Part shown: piece after piece, positions 27,400 through 37,307 of the stretch
How positions within the stretch are numbered: position 1 is the first letter of the stretch
How the letters are laid out: every line of letters begins with the position of its first letter
Translations under genes and position numbers: made by a program
Assembly: GCA_030704225.1 (NCBI GenBank)
Contig: CP131915.1
Location: 992,001-1,056,000, forward strand
Source of the DNA: Kosakonia sp. H02
GTDB lineage: Bacteria > Pseudomonadota > Gammaproteobacteria > Enterobacterales > Enterobacteriaceae
Direction: 5' to 3'
DNA length: 64,000 nucleotides
Notes under the pieces: model-generated
Databases searched by the model: none
What the model was told of the DNA's origin: nothing
The model's input: the letters and a program-made list of their open reading frames with translations, nothing else

Positions 27400-27678
27400 T
27401 TAATGCGCTTTCGCCTGCTGGTATAAATTTTCCCACATGCTGAGCACCAGCGCCTGATCGCGCGGCGACAGTTCACCCGCCTGAATCGCGGTTTCCACGC
27501 TGGTGGTCACTTTCCCATACAGGGTTTCCGGTGAATGGTCATCGCCGCTCTCCAGGTCAGCCACCGCCAGCGTCAGGTGCCCGCGCAGATAACCGCCAGC
27601 AAACAGTTCATCATCACTGGCGTGCTCCACCATATTGTCAATTAACGCCAGAATGCGTGATTCAAACTCCGCGATCAT
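27400..27678 (-). CDS. yfcL: YfcL family protein
   Basis: A 92-residue, mostly helical acidic protein, beginning MIAEFESRILALIDNMVEH. It is conserved beside epmC across enterics. Its function is not established. It is transcribed after epmC with a 27-base gap. Confidence 0.88.
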   Translation of the reverse strand: MIAEFESRILALIDNMVEHASDDELFAGGYLRGHLTLAVADLESGDDHSPETLYGKVTTSVETAIQAGELSPRDQALVLSMWENLYQQAKAH

Positions 27679-27705
27679 CTCTCTTCCTCTTTTGCATACA
27701 TGGCC

Positions 27706-28245
27706 TTACAAATCTTCCGGCCACGGAAACTGTGCTGCCGCTAAAGGCGGCGTCTGGTAATAATCCTGTAATGCTTTGATAAACCGCGCCGGACGCGGCG
27801 GAATGCCCTGCTCCAGATACGTCATCACCTGCGCGTGAACGCGGCGCTGAAAGACAATGCGATCCGGCTCGACATCCCCTTCCAGGTTGTCGCAACTGAC
27901 GTTAAACGGGAAACCCGCCGCCACGCAAAATAACCAGTCAAACGCCTGCGGCTTCACTTCGACATCTTCAAACTGCCCCTGCGTTGCCGCATCGCGGCCG
28001 TCGGGGCAGTACCAGTAGCCAAAATCCACCTGCTTGCGCCGCTCGGCACCGGCAATACACCAGTGCGAAATCTCGTGTAACGCGCTGGCATAAAAACCAT
28101 GAGCGAAGACAATGCGGTTATAAGGCACGTCTGTGTCAGCAGGAAGATAGATCGGTTCGTCGTCGCCTTTAATCAGACGGGTATTAAAATCACCGGCAAA
28201 GCAGCCGTCGAAAATATCAATTAATTGTTGGTAGTGATGCGTCAT
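27706..28245 (-). CDS. epmC: Elongation factor P hydroxylase
   Basis: A 179-residue protein (YfcM) that hydroxylates the beta-lysyl-lysine on elongation factor P. The metal-ligand motif ALHEISHWCIAG carries the conserved His-Glu-x-x-His. FDWLFCVAAGFPFNVSCDN is also typical. It overlaps yfcA by 4 bases and is cotranscribed with yfcL. Confidence 0.93.
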   Translation of the reverse strand: MTHHYQQLIDIFDGCFAGDFNTRLIKGDDEPIYLPADTDVPYNRIVFAHGFYASALHEISHWCIAGAERRKQVDFGYWYCPDGRDAATQGQFEDVEVKPQAFDWLFCVAAGFPFNVSCDNLEGDVEPDRIVFQRRVHAQVMTYLEQGIPPRPARFIKALQDYYQTPPLAAAQFPWPEDL

Positions 28246-29054
28246 ACATTCACCCCCAGAAACTGGAGGATCTCCTGGCCGTGACTGTCATAAAGAAGTT
28301 TTGCGCTCATCACCGCCGAGACAATGACTATCATCGGGCGAATGAGCTTTTGCCCTTTGCTGAGTACCAGCCGCGATCCCATTCGCGCGCCGAGAAACTG
28401 CCCGGCGAGCATCACGAAACCAGTACCCCAAACCACTTTGCCGCCAATAATAAACAGTAGCAGCCCGCCAATGTTGGAGGTGGCGTTCAGTACTTTGGCA
28501 TGGGCGGTGGATTTCGCCAGGTTGTAACCGCAGAGGGTGACAAACGCCAGCGCATAAAATGACCCAGCTCCGGGGCCAAAAAAGCCGTCATAAAACCCGA
28601 CGCAGCCGCCCGCCACCAGCGCAAAGGGGAAACCGTACAACCGGCGCTGGCGATCCTCTTCGCCGAGCCTCGGCATCAGCAGGAAGTAAAGACCAATGCA
28701 GATAACCAGAATCGGCAGGATCTGACGCAGTACATCCGACTGCACATATTGCACCAGCAGCGCACCGGTGGTGGAACCGATAAAGGTCATCAGAATATTG
28801 AGTTTCTGATCGCCAATACTCACCACTTTGCGACGAATAAAATAGAGCGATGACGAGAGTGAACCGCCGCAGGCCTGCAATTTGTTCGTCGCCAGCGCCT
28901 GCGCCGGAGACATTCCTGCCGCCATCAGCGCGGGAACGGTCAGCAGCCCGCCGCCGCCTGCCAGCGCGTCAATAAAACCGGCCAGCAGGGAGACGAAAAA
29001 AAGTGCCACCAGCAGCAGCGGCGACACCATAAACCAGTGTTGAAAGAGTTCCAT
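28242..29054 (-). CDS. yfcA: TSUP-family membrane transporter YfcA
   Basis: A 270-residue protein of the TauE/SafE (TSUP) family with about eight membrane helices. FIDALAGGGGLLTVPAL and the related YDGFFGPGAGSFYALAFV repeat are the two halves of the family motif. TSUP proteins are thought to export or import sulfur-containing organic anions; the substrate of YfcA is not known. It overlaps epmC by 4 bases and mepA by one. Confidence 0.9.
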   Translation of the reverse strand: MELFQHWFMVSPLLLVALFFVSLLAGFIDALAGGGGLLTVPALMAAGMSPAQALATNKLQACGGSLSSSLYFIRRKVVSIGDQKLNILMTFIGSTTGALLVQYVQSDVLRQILPILVICIGLYFLLMPRLGEEDRQRRLYGFPFALVAGGCVGFYDGFFGPGAGSFYALAFVTLCGYNLAKSTAHAKVLNATSNIGGLLLFIIGGKVVWGTGFVMLAGQFLGARMGSRLVLSKGQKLIRPMIVIVSAVMSAKLLYDSHGQEILQFLGVNV

Positions 29055-29878
29055 TAGAGTGCGTGTTCATCCAGTAAAGCCTGACAGGACGGCGGCAACG
29101 GCGGCGGCGTCTTTTTCTCAGGAGTTGTGCTGCCGGGTTTCGCCGGTTCAAACCAACTTTGTAATTCCGCGCCGCAACCATCGCCTGGCGGCGGCAGGGG
29201 TTGATCCTGGCACTCCAGGCTGTCGACCGGGCAACGCAGGCGGACGTGCATATGGGCGCGATGCTGGAACCACGGGCGCACTTTGCGCAACCAGTCGCGA
29301 TCGGTCCCGGCATCCAGACAGAGCTGCTGTTTAATCGCCGGGTTGACGAAAATGCGCGTCACATCGTTATCCTGCGCGGCCAGTTTGATCAGGCTGCTGA
29401 TTTCCGGCTTCCACAGTGATGGCACCACATGTTTACCGTCGCGCGAGACCAGATCCAGCGCCTGCGGTTTCAGCAGTTGCGCCGCGCTCCAGCGCGCTTT
29501 CGGTAATTGCAGGAAGATATCGACATCAAGACCGGATTGATGGCTGGCGTGACCGCCATTAAAACGCCCACCCGCAGGCATCCCCATATCGCCAATCAGC
29601 ACGGTGCCAAGCCCCAGATTATGCACCTGGGTGCTCAGGCGCTGAATAAACAGCACCAGATCCGGGTGGCCGAAATAACGGCGCTGATCGCTACGCATCA
29701 CCTGATAGTGTTCCGACTGCAACGGCAGTTCATGGGCGCCAACGATGCAGCCATTGGCAAACGCGCCGATAGATTGCGGGCTACCGGGAACGGGATGAGT
29801 CAGTTTTTGCCACGGTGTCGCCGCCGTTGCGGCGGCGCTCAGCAGCAGCGCAAGCAGCGCGAGTGCCGTTTTCTTCAT
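29054..29878 (-). CDS. mepA: Penicillin-insensitive murein DD-endopeptidase
   Basis: A 274-residue periplasmic LAS-type metallopeptidase that cuts D-Ala-mDAP crosslinks. The signal peptide is KKTALALLALLLSAAATA. Zinc ligands are in GGHASHQSGLDVDIF and HRAHMHVRL. Cys residues are spaced for the three known disulfides. The gene sits 3 bases after aroC. Confidence 0.95.
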   Translation of the reverse strand: MKKTALALLALLLSAAATAATPWQKLTHPVPGSPQSIGAFANGCIVGAHELPLQSEHYQVMRSDQRRYFGHPDLVLFIQRLSTQVHNLGLGTVLIGDMGMPAGGRFNGGHASHQSGLDVDIFLQLPKARWSAAQLLKPQALDLVSRDGKHVVPSLWKPEISSLIKLAAQDNDVTRIFVNPAIKQQLCLDAGTDRDWLRKVRPWFQHRAHMHVRLRCPVDSLECQDQPLPPPGDGCGAELQSWFEPAKPGSTTPEKKTPPPLPPSCQALLDEHAL

Positions 29879-29881
29879 GGT

Positions 29882-30967
29882 TTACCAACGTGGAATAGTG
29901 GTTGTTACATCAGCATTTTGCGCGCGCTGACGCAGGAAATGATCCATCAGCACAATCGCCAGCATCGCTTCGGCAATGGGCACGGCGCGAATGCCCACAC
30001 AGGGATCGTGACGGCCTTTGGTGATCATCTCGACTTCGTCGCCAAAGCGGGTGATCGTTTTGCCCGGCACGGTAATGCTGGAGGTCGGTTTCAGCGCGAT
30101 ATTGGCAACAATCTGCTGGCCGCTACTGATACCGCCAAGAATGCCGCCCGCGTGGTTGCTTTGAAAACCGTCGCGGGTGATTTCGTCACGGTTTTCACTG
30201 CCGCGCAGTTTTACCACCTCAAAACCATCGCCGATCTCCACGCCTTTCACGGCATTAATGCTCATCAGCGCGTGGGCAATGTCAGCATCAAGACGGTCGA
30301 ACACTGGCTCACCAAGGCCTGCCGGAACATGGTCGGCCACCACCGTGACTTTCGCGCCGATGGAGTCGCCCTCTTTTTTCAGGCCGCGCATCAGTTCGTC
30401 CAGCGCCTCAATTTTGTCGGGATCGGGGCAGAAGAACGGATTCTGCTCAACCTGCGCCCAGTCTTTAATCTCCAGCGGAATATCACCCATCTGGCTCAGG
30501 CAGCCGCGAATCACGATGCCAAATTTCTGCGCCAGATATTTTTTGGCAATCGCCCCTGCCGCGACGCGCATCGCCGTTTCACGGGCGGAAGAACGTCCGC
30601 CGCCGCGATAATCGCGCACGCCATATTTTTGTTCGTAGGTGTAATCCGCATGTCCCGGACGGAACAGATCTTTGATAGCGCCGTAGTCCTGCGAGCGCTG
30701 GTCGGTATTTTCAATCAGCAGGCCGATGCTGGTGCCGGTGGTCACGCCATCAAACACGCCGGAGAGGATTTTTACCTGATCCGGCTCGCGGCGCTGGGTG
30801 GTGTAGCGCGAGGTGCCCGGACGGCGGCGGTCCAGATCGTGCTGTAAATCCGCTTCGCTCAGCGGAATGCCCGGCGGCACGCCATCGACGATACAGCCAA
30901 GCGCCACGCCGTGCGATTCGCCGAAAGTGGTGACGCGAAAGAGTTGTCCAATAGTGTTTCCTGCCAT
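29882..30967 (-). CDS. aroC: Chorismate synthase
   Basis: A 361-residue FMN-dependent enzyme that makes chorismate from EPSP. The N-terminal signature is FRVTTFGESHGVALGCIVDG. RRPG-TSRYTTQRREPD and GGGRSSARETAMRVAAGA are further family motifs. A GTG immediately before the ATG could add one residue; the ATG is spaced from GGAG and matches E. coli. Confidence 0.97.
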   Translation of the reverse strand: MAGNTIGQLFRVTTFGESHGVALGCIVDGVPPGIPLSEADLQHDLDRRRPGTSRYTTQRREPDQVKILSGVFDGVTTGTSIGLLIENTDQRSQDYGAIKDLFRPGHADYTYEQKYGVRDYRGGGRSSARETAMRVAAGAIAKKYLAQKFGIVIRGCLSQMGDIPLEIKDWAQVEQNPFFCPDPDKIEALDELMRGLKKEGDSIGAKVTVVADHVPAGLGEPVFDRLDADIAHALMSINAVKGVEIGDGFEVVKLRGSENRDEITRDGFQSNHAGGILGGISSGQQIVANIALKPTSSITVPGKTITRFGDEVEMITKGRHDPCVGIRAVPIAEAMLAIVLMDHFLRQRAQNADVTTTIPRW

Positions 30968-31006
30968 CACGGCTCCGTTGTCGTTGTTGTGTTGTTGAGC
31001 GTCGTT

Positions 31007-31939
31007 TTAGTCTTTGTAAATGCTGAAATATTCTTGTGCCGCAATCAATTGCGCTTTGGTCAGCATAAAGACGCCATCCCCGCCGTTATCGAACTCCAGC
31101 CAGGTGAACGGCACATCCGGGTATTGGTCAATCAGATGTACCATGCTGTTACCGACTTCACAAATCAGGATGCCGTTATCAGCGAGGTACTCCGGCGCGC
31201 AGGCCAGAATGCGGCGCGTCAATTTCAGACCATCGCTACCGGAGGCCAGCCCCAGTTCCGGTTCGTGACGATATTCGGAGGGCAAATCCGCCATATCCTC
31301 TTCGTCGACATACGGCGGGTTGGTGACAATCAGGTCGTACTGCACTTTTGGCAGGTCGCGGAACAGATCGGAACGGATCGGCGTAACGTGATGGATAAGA
31401 CCGTGCTCGTCAATATTGTGTTCGGTTACCGCCAGCGCGTCAGCGGAGATATCCACGGCGTCAACTTCCGCGTCCGGGAAGGCATAAGCGCAGGCAATGG
31501 CGATGCAACCGCTGCCGGTACACATATCAAGGATGTGCTGCGGCTGATGGTCAACCAGCCCGGCAAAATGATTATTGATAAGCTCGCCAATCGGCGAACG
31601 CGGCACCAGCACGCGCTCATCGACATAAAATTCGTGGCCGCAGAACCAGGCTTTATTGGTGAGATAGGCCACCGGAATGCGCTCGTTAACGCGGCGGATC
31701 ACGCGCTCAACGATGCGGTGACGTTCGCTGGAGGTGAGGCGCGCGGTGCGCATATCCTCCGGGATATCCAGCGGTAAATAGAGGGTTGGCAACACCAGTT
31801 GCACGGCTTCATCCCAGGGGTTATCGGTGCCGTGACCGTACCAGATGTTGGCGGCGCTAAATCGGCTGACCGACCAGCGCAACATGTCCTGAATGGTGTG
31901 CAGCTCGTTCACTGCTTCGTCGACAAAAATTTTATCCAT
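31007..31939 (-). CDS. prmB: Ribosomal protein L3 N5-glutamine methyltransferase
   Basis: A 310-residue SAM-dependent methyltransferase that modifies Gln150 of ribosomal protein L3. The SAM loop is LDMCTGSGCIAIACAY, and the N5-Gln signature is LIVTNPPYVDEED. The ATG at 31939 gives exactly the E. coli length. It is divergent from smrB. Confidence 0.96.
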   Translation of the reverse strand: MDKIFVDEAVNELHTIQDMLRWSVSRFSAANIWYGHGTDNPWDEAVQLVLPTLYLPLDIPEDMRTARLTSSERHRIVERVIRRVNERIPVAYLTNKAWFCGHEFYVDERVLVPRSPIGELINNHFAGLVDHQPQHILDMCTGSGCIAIACAYAFPDAEVDAVDISADALAVTEHNIDEHGLIHHVTPIRSDLFRDLPKVQYDLIVTNPPYVDEEDMADLPSEYRHEPELGLASGSDGLKLTRRILACAPEYLADNGILICEVGNSMVHLIDQYPDVPFTWLEFDNGGDGVFMLTKAQLIAAQEYFSIYKD

Positions 31940-32104
31940 AGTATCCCCCAGGCCATGCTCGCAATAAATTCGGCGGCTAGTTTGCCATGAAGACGGGGAT
32001 AAATCAGCATCCACACGCTCCTGGGCGGCGTAAAAATGCATTTTGCTGCCCCGCAGCCGCCAGGAGTCGGGTACACTGGCGCAAAGTTAAAATGGGATGC
32101 GCAG

Positions 32105-32656
32105 ATGAAAAAGAAACCATCGCTTAGCGAGGAGGAGCAGGCGCTGTTCCGGCAACTGATGACCGGCACACGCCAGATTAAGCAGGACACCGTGGTGCAT
32201 CGCCCGGTGCGAAAAAAAGTCTCTGAAGTGCCGGTTAAGCGCCTGATGCAGGAGCAAGCGGACAACAGCCACTACTTTTCCGATGAGTTCCAGCCGCTGT
32301 TGAATACCGACGGCCCGGTAAAATATGTGCGCGACGATGTCAGCCATTTCGAGCTCAAAAAAATCCGCCGTGGCGATTATTCCCCGGAATTGTTTCTTGA
32401 TCTGCATGGTTTAACCCAGATGCAGGCCAAGCAGGAGCTGGGCGCATTGATTGCCGCCTGTCGTCGCGAACATGTGTTTTGCGCCTGCGTGATGCACGGC
32501 CACGGGAAACATATTCTGAAGCAACAAACGCCGCTGTGGCTGGCGCAACATCCGCATGTAATGGCATTTCACCAGGCGCCGAAAGAGTACGGTGGAGATG
32601 CGGCGATTCTGGTGTTGATAGAAGTAGAAGAGTGGCAGCCGCCGGAATTACCCTGA
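32105..32656 (+). CDS. smrB: Smr-domain ribosome rescue endonuclease
   Basis: A 183-residue protein (YfcN). The C-terminal Smr domain has LDLHGLTQMQAKQEL and CVMHGHGKHILK, the nuclease motifs. SmrB cuts mRNA between collided ribosomes. The ATG before KKKPSLSEEEQ matches the K-12 length; a longer frame runs into the prmB promoter side. Confidence 0.94.
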   Translation: MKKKPSLSEEEQALFRQLMTGTRQIKQDTVVHRPVRKKVSEVPVKRLMQEQADNSHYFSDEFQPLLNTDGPVKYVRDDVSHFELKKIRRGDYSPELFLDLHGLTQMQAKQELGALIAACRREHVFCACVMHGHGKHILKQQTPLWLAQHPHVMAFHQAPKEYGGDAAILVLIEVEEWQPPELP

Positions 32657-32670
32657 GGGCAGAAACGATA

Positions 32671-32697
32671 AGAGCCGCATAGCGCGGCTCTTTTATT
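32671..32697. terminator. Bidirectional terminator between smrB and sixA
   Basis: AGAGCCGC-ATAGC-GCGGCTCT followed by TTTATTT on the plus strand, just after the smrB stop and ahead of the sixA 3' end. Confidence 0.85.
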
Positions 32698-32711
32698 TCA
32701 TGGTCCGGGAA

Positions 32712-33197
32712 TCAGATAGCTTTTGGCATCTTCAGGTTGCAGGGACTCATTTGCCAGTTAAACACCCCGTTGCCGTCTTCGTTCAGCGTCACGCTGGCGA
32801 TGGCGGAGGTGGTAAACATCGGCGGTGTTTCACCCGGGCAGAGCTCGGACACCAGGTAACCGACCAGCGGCAGGTGGGAAATCACCAGCACGGAGGAGGT
32901 TCCTTCATTCGCCAGCGCCTGGAGATAAGCGCTGACGAGGCCGACATCGCCACAGGGCATCAGTTCCGGCAGGACATCCACGTTGTCAGGCAGGTTCATG
33001 CACTCCCCTACCTTATCCAGCGTCTGTTCAGCGCGTAAAAAAGGGCTGACCAGAACACGTTCGATATCCACTTTTTGGCCTTTCAACCATGTTGCCATTT
33101 GACGGGATTCATCGCAGCCACAAGGGGTTAGCGGACGAACCGAGTCACTGGCTGCATCGAGGGCAGCGTCGCCGTGACGCATGATAAAAACTTGCAT
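32712..33197 (-). CDS. sixA: Phosphohistidine phosphatase
   Basis: A 161-residue histidine phosphatase of the phosphoglycerate-mutase fold. The catalytic RHG is in VFIMRHGDAAL at residues 7-9. SixA dephosphorylates HPt-type phosphohistidines and, in E. coli, the NPr arm of the nitrogen PTS. About 210 bases up to the end of fadJ carry no other gene I can see. Confidence 0.95.
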   Translation of the reverse strand: MQVFIMRHGDAALDAASDSVRPLTPCGCDESRQMATWLKGQKVDIERVLVSPFLRAEQTLDKVGECMNLPDNVDVLPELMPCGDVGLVSAYLQALANEGTSSVLVISHLPLVGYLVSELCPGETPPMFTTSAIASVTLNEDGNGVFNWQMSPCNLKMPKAI

Positions 33198-33406
33198 ATT
33201 GCACCGCTTTTGTTAACCAGAATCATCACCATTTCCACTGCGAACTCATTTCACAACAACGGGAAATAATGATGGCCGGGCATTTTGCCTGATTCATTCG
33301 TTGAATGAAACGCTGTTTTTTACCTCAATGGCGTAAGTATAGTCAATCACTGTTTACGAAATAACCGCGAAGGCCATGAGGAATAACAAAATTACTTTTT
33401 TAGACC

Positions 33407-35548
33407 TTAACTTGCAGGCTCAGTTTCCGGCGTGGGCCAGAAAGTTCCCCCCTGTTCCGCCATGCGTACTAACGCCTCGCACGGCGCAAAATGCGCGCCG
33501 TATCGCGCGTGTAGTTGTTGCAGCGAGGCAACAATAGCCGCCGCGCCCAGCGTATCCATATAGTGGAACGGCCCCCCTAAAAAAGGGGGGAAACCGATGC
33601 CAAATACCGCACCGATATCGCCGTCACGCGGGCTGCGAATAACCTGTTCATCAAAACAGCGAGCCGCCTCGTTAAGCATCAACGAAACACAGCGTTCCGC
33701 TATCTGCTGCGCCGACAACTGACCACTTTCAGAAACGCCAATTAAGCGGTAAATCGACGGGTCAGGCAGCTTTTTGCTTTTACGCCCTTTCGTGGGGTAA
33801 AGATAGAAACCGCGCGCATTTTTTCTGCCTTTGCGATCATCATTCAAAATCGCAGAAACAACGCTTGCAGGGGCGCTAAACCGCTCACCATAGGCGGCTT
33901 CCAGCACCGGGATAATCTTCGTTCCGGTGTCGATCCCCACTTCATCCAGTAGCTGAATCGGGCCAACCGGGAAGCCGAATTTCACCAGCGCCTGATCAAT
34001 GGTTTCGATAGGTTCGCCTTCGCTCAGCAAACGCATCGCCTCGCTGATATAGGGCGCAAGAATGCGGTTGACGTAAAAACCGGCTTTGTCCGCAACCACA
34101 ATCGGCGTTTTGCCCTGCTTCTTCGCCAGTTTTACCGTTGTGGCAATGGTCTGCTCATCGGTTCCGGCGTGCGGGATCACTTCCACCAGCGGCATCTTCT
34201 CGACCGGGCTGAAAAAATGTAATCCGATAACCTTCTCCGGGCGCGCGGCGTTCGCGGCAATATCACCGATCGGCAATGACGACGTGTTAGAGGCAAAAAT
34301 GGTATGCGGGGCGCAGTTCGCTTCCACTTCGCTAACCATTTTCTGTTTCAAAGCGAGATCTTCGAACACCGCTTCAATTACCAGGTCGCGATGGGCAAAA
34401 CCCCGGTAATCCAGCGAACCAGAAATCTTCGCCATCTGGCTGTCGCGCTCGGCGGGTTTCATATAACGACGGCGCACCTTTTTATCCAGCTCTTGCAAAC
34501 TGTGTTTCAGCGCGTGGTTGATCCCTTTCGCATTAATATCTTTGATGCGAACCGGCAACCCTGCTTTGCTGGCGGTGACAAAAGCAATACCGCCGCCCAT
34601 CAATCCGCCCCCTAATACCCCAACGGTTTGTAACGGACCCGGGGCGACAGCGCTGCCGGGATCTTTTTTAATGTCGGTACTGGCAAAGAAAATATGTCGC
34701 AGCGCCTGAGATTGCGGCGTCATCGCCAGCTGCCCGAAGGCGCGCGCTTCCGCCTCAAGGCCGCTGCTGCGCCCCTGCGCCAGCCCGGTTTCAATCACCG
34801 AAAGAATGCGCGGCGCGGCAGGGTAATTGCCGTGAGTGTGTTGTTCGGTTTTCTTCGCCACCATACGAAACAGCAGCGTACGGCCAAGCGGCCCGGCAAG
34901 CACGCGTTCACGCACCGGTAACTGTCGGCTCGGGCGCTCTTGCTGCGCCAGTTTTGCCGCCGTCTCAAGCAGAATGGATTGCGGCACGACATCGTCCACC
35001 AACCCCGCTTTCAGCGCCTGGCGCGGGCGTAATTGTTTGCCGGTGAGGATCATATTCAGTGCCGTGCTGACACCAATCAGGCGCGGTAAGCGCTGCGTTC
35101 CGCCCGATCCGGGCAGTAAACCCAACTGCACTTCCGGCAGGCCAAGAATGGTTTTGCCATCATCGGTACAAATGCGGCGATGGCAGGCGAGCGCCAGTTC
35201 CAGCCCGCCGCCCAGGCAAGCGCCGTGGATCGCGGCCACCACCGGGATCGGCAGCGCATGGATTTCAGCCATTATTTTTTGCCCCTGGCGGGCAAGTTCT
35301 TCCGCCTCTTTGGCGGTCTGGCAACGGGCAATCATATTGATATCTGCCCCGGCAATAAAATTGTCCGGCTTCGCCGAGATAAACACCACGCCACGCAATG
35401 CTTTGTTTTCACGGATCTGTTTTAAGATAACGCGCACTTCCGCGCCAAATTCCGCTTTCAGGGTGTTCATCTTTTCATTCGGCACATCAATGGTCACCAC
35501 CGCGACATTATCAGGGCGCACGCTCAGGGTAAATGCGGACAACGTCAT
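33407..35548 (-). CDS. fadJ: Anaerobic fatty acid oxidation complex alpha subunit
   Basis: A 713-residue trifunctional protein. Residues 1-190 are the enoyl-CoA hydratase domain (HGACLGGGLELALACHRR and LPEVQLGLLPGSGGTQRLPR). The 3-hydroxyacyl-CoA dehydrogenase domain begins at VGVLGGGLMGGGIAFV and contains HFFSPVEKMPLVEVI. With FadI it oxidises fatty acids anaerobically. It directly abuts fadI, sharing its last base. Confidence 0.96.
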   Translation of the reverse strand: MTLSAFTLSVRPDNVAVVTIDVPNEKMNTLKAEFGAEVRVILKQIRENKALRGVVFISAKPDNFIAGADINMIARCQTAKEAEELARQGQKIMAEIHALPIPVVAAIHGACLGGGLELALACHRRICTDDGKTILGLPEVQLGLLPGSGGTQRLPRLIGVSTALNMILTGKQLRPRQALKAGLVDDVVPQSILLETAAKLAQQERPSRQLPVRERVLAGPLGRTLLFRMVAKKTEQHTHGNYPAAPRILSVIETGLAQGRSSGLEAEARAFGQLAMTPQSQALRHIFFASTDIKKDPGSAVAPGPLQTVGVLGGGLMGGGIAFVTASKAGLPVRIKDINAKGINHALKHSLQELDKKVRRRYMKPAERDSQMAKISGSLDYRGFAHRDLVIEAVFEDLALKQKMVSEVEANCAPHTIFASNTSSLPIGDIAANAARPEKVIGLHFFSPVEKMPLVEVIPHAGTDEQTIATTVKLAKKQGKTPIVVADKAGFYVNRILAPYISEAMRLLSEGEPIETIDQALVKFGFPVGPIQLLDEVGIDTGTKIIPVLEAAYGERFSAPASVVSAILNDDRKGRKNARGFYLYPTKGRKSKKLPDPSIYRLIGVSESGQLSAQQIAERCVSLMLNEAARCFDEQVIRSPRDGDIGAVFGIGFPPFLGGPFHYMDTLGAAAIVASLQQLHARYGAHFAPCEALVRMAEQGGTFWPTPETEPAS

Positions 35549-36858
35549 TATTCAGCCTCCAGAACCATTGCGGCACCTAATCCACCCGCCGCGCAGGCAG
35601 TGACCAGACCAAACCCGCCGCCGCGACGACGTAGCTCGTGCAGCGTCTGGGTTATCATGCGCGCGCCAGTCGCGGCAAAGGGATGTCCGTAGGCGATAGA
35701 CCCCCCGAGTACATTAAATTTGCTCTCATCCACTTCGCCTGTGGCCTGCGTACGGCCCAGCACCTCACGGGCGAATCGCTCGCTGGCCAACAGTTTCAGG
35801 TTGGTTAAGGTTTGCGATGCGAAGGCTTCATGCATATCGAATAACGTGAGATCCGCCATGGTCAGCCCGGCTCTGTCCAGCGCCAGTGGCGTCGCCCAGG
35901 CCGGGCCAAGCAGCATATCCTGACGCACATCGATGGCGGTAAAGGCGTAACTGCGCAGGTAACCCAGCGGCACCAGGCCTAACTCTCTGGCGCGCGATTC
36001 CGTCATCAGGACAACCGCTGCTGCCCCATCGGTTAGCGGCGTGCTGTTTGCAGCCGTGACGGTGCCGTGCTTGCGGTCAAAAGCCGGGCGCAGTTTGGCG
36101 TAATCGGCGAGGCTTGAGTTATGCCGCACATTGTTGTCCTGCTCGACGGGATCGCGAAACGGCGGCGCGTAAGCGGTCATCACCTCCTGGGCGAGCTTGC
36201 CGTCCGCCCAGGCCTGAGCGGCGAGTTGGTGCGAGCGATGCGCCAGTGCGTCCTGCTCTTCGCGGCTGATACCGTAGGTTTTCGCCATCTGTTCGGCAGT
36301 GTCGCCCATCCGCAGGCCGGTGGAATATTCAGCCACGGCAGGCGGAACGGGCAGCAGATCGCGAAGACGCAGGCGGGAGAAGAGTTTGAGTTTTTGCCCG
36401 ACGCTACGCGCTTTATTGGCATCCACCAGCACACGCGCCAGTTTTTTGCTGACGCCTATCGGTAAAACGGAGGAGGAGTCGGCGCCACCGGCGATCCCGG
36501 CGCGGATAGTGCCTGCCAGCAGGCTTTCAGTGACGTTTGCAACCGCCTGGAAGCTGGTGGCGCAGGCGCGACTGACGCTGTAGGCATCCGTATGAACATT
36601 CATGCCGGTGCCGAGCACGATTTCGCGGGCGATATTGGGCGCTTCCGGCATCTGCACCACCTGGCCGAAGACCAGTTGTTCAATCACCTCAGGAGGAATT
36701 TCGCTGCGTGCCAGCATCTCTCCCACCACCATTTTGCCGAGATCGATCGCCGGAATGCCGTGAAAGACGGTGGCCTGGCGGGCAAATGGGGTTCGTAACC
36801 CACTGACAATGGCAATGCGGTCGCCCTGGCGGGTGACAAGCGGTAATGCCTGACTCAT
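35548..36858 (-). CDS. fadI: Anaerobic fatty acid oxidation complex thiolase
   Basis: A 436-residue acetyl-CoA acyltransferase. The nucleophilic Cys is in SRACATSFQAVANV. The C-terminal thiolase motifs YGHPFAATGARM and CAAGGLGAAMVLE are present. It forms the beta subunit with FadJ. A FadR site about 31 bases upstream of the start suggests repression without long-chain fatty acids. Confidence 0.96.
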   Translation of the reverse strand: MSQALPLVTRQGDRIAIVSGLRTPFARQATVFHGIPAIDLGKMVVGEMLARSEIPPEVIEQLVFGQVVQMPEAPNIAREIVLGTGMNVHTDAYSVSRACATSFQAVANVTESLLAGTIRAGIAGGADSSSVLPIGVSKKLARVLVDANKARSVGQKLKLFSRLRLRDLLPVPPAVAEYSTGLRMGDTAEQMAKTYGISREEQDALAHRSHQLAAQAWADGKLAQEVMTAYAPPFRDPVEQDNNVRHNSSLADYAKLRPAFDRKHGTVTAANSTPLTDGAAAVVLMTESRARELGLVPLGYLRSYAFTAIDVRQDMLLGPAWATPLALDRAGLTMADLTLFDMHEAFASQTLTNLKLLASERFAREVLGRTQATGEVDESKFNVLGGSIAYGHPFAATGARMITQTLHELRRRGGGFGLVTACAAGGLGAAMVLEAE

Positions 36859-36888
36859 AACACTCCCCTGTTAACAGCGTAATGCATA

Positions 36889-36905
36889 AAGTGGTCTGAC
36901 CTGAT
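36889..36905. promoter_or_regulatory. FadR operator of fadIJ
   Basis: AAGTGGTCTGACCTGAT contains the FadR core TGGTCNGACCT. It lies directly upstream of fadI. Confidence 0.7.
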
Positions 36906-36984
36906 AACAGTCTTAACCAATCTTTTACATTTAGCCAATGGGAGCGACGAAAAAATGCGAGCTAAGCCACAGAGAAACTTAACT

Positions 36985-37010
36985 AAAACGCTCCCGCTGA
37001 TGGGGAGCGT
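36985..37010 (-). terminator. yfcZ terminator
   Basis: Minus strand ACGCTCCC pairs with GGGAGCGT around a short loop, followed by TTTAGTT; it comes 13 bases after the yfcZ stop. Confidence 0.75.
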
Positions 37011-37022
37011 TGAAGGGGATGA

Positions 37023-37307
37023 TTAACGCAGACCGAGCTGGAAAATCAGGGTTTCCGCTTCGCAGGCGAAAACAAAATCGATATCCAGTTGGACGCCGCC
37101 CGCCACTTCAGTGAATGTCGGGGTGATTTGGCAAGGTTCGGATTCAACGCTGCGAGCTTTGGCGCTCAGTGCCGCCAATGTTTCTTCTGCATCGGCGCGG
37201 TTAGTGAACACGCGGCTATAGGAGGCGGTGCAGTCGGTGTTGTCCATGATGGTGCCAACATCCATACAGCAGCAAACCGGGGTTTCATTAGCACTGCATT
37301 TACTCAT
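37023..37307 (-). CDS. yfcZ: UPF0381 protein YfcZ
   Basis: A 94-residue protein with a Cys-rich N-terminus (KCSANETPVCCCMDVG) and a second half rich in acidic residues. It is conserved next to fadL in enterics; its function is unknown. It is divergent from fadL. Confidence 0.9.
   Translation of the reverse strand: MSKCSANETPVCCCMDVGTIMDNTDCTASYSRVFTNRADAEETLAALSAKARSVESEPCQITPTFTEVAGGVQLDIDFVFACEAETLIFQLGLR

Noticed and set aside
29507..30847. A 446-codon open frame opposite aroC and mepA
   Set aside because: It crosses two well-supported genes on the other strand and shows no family features.
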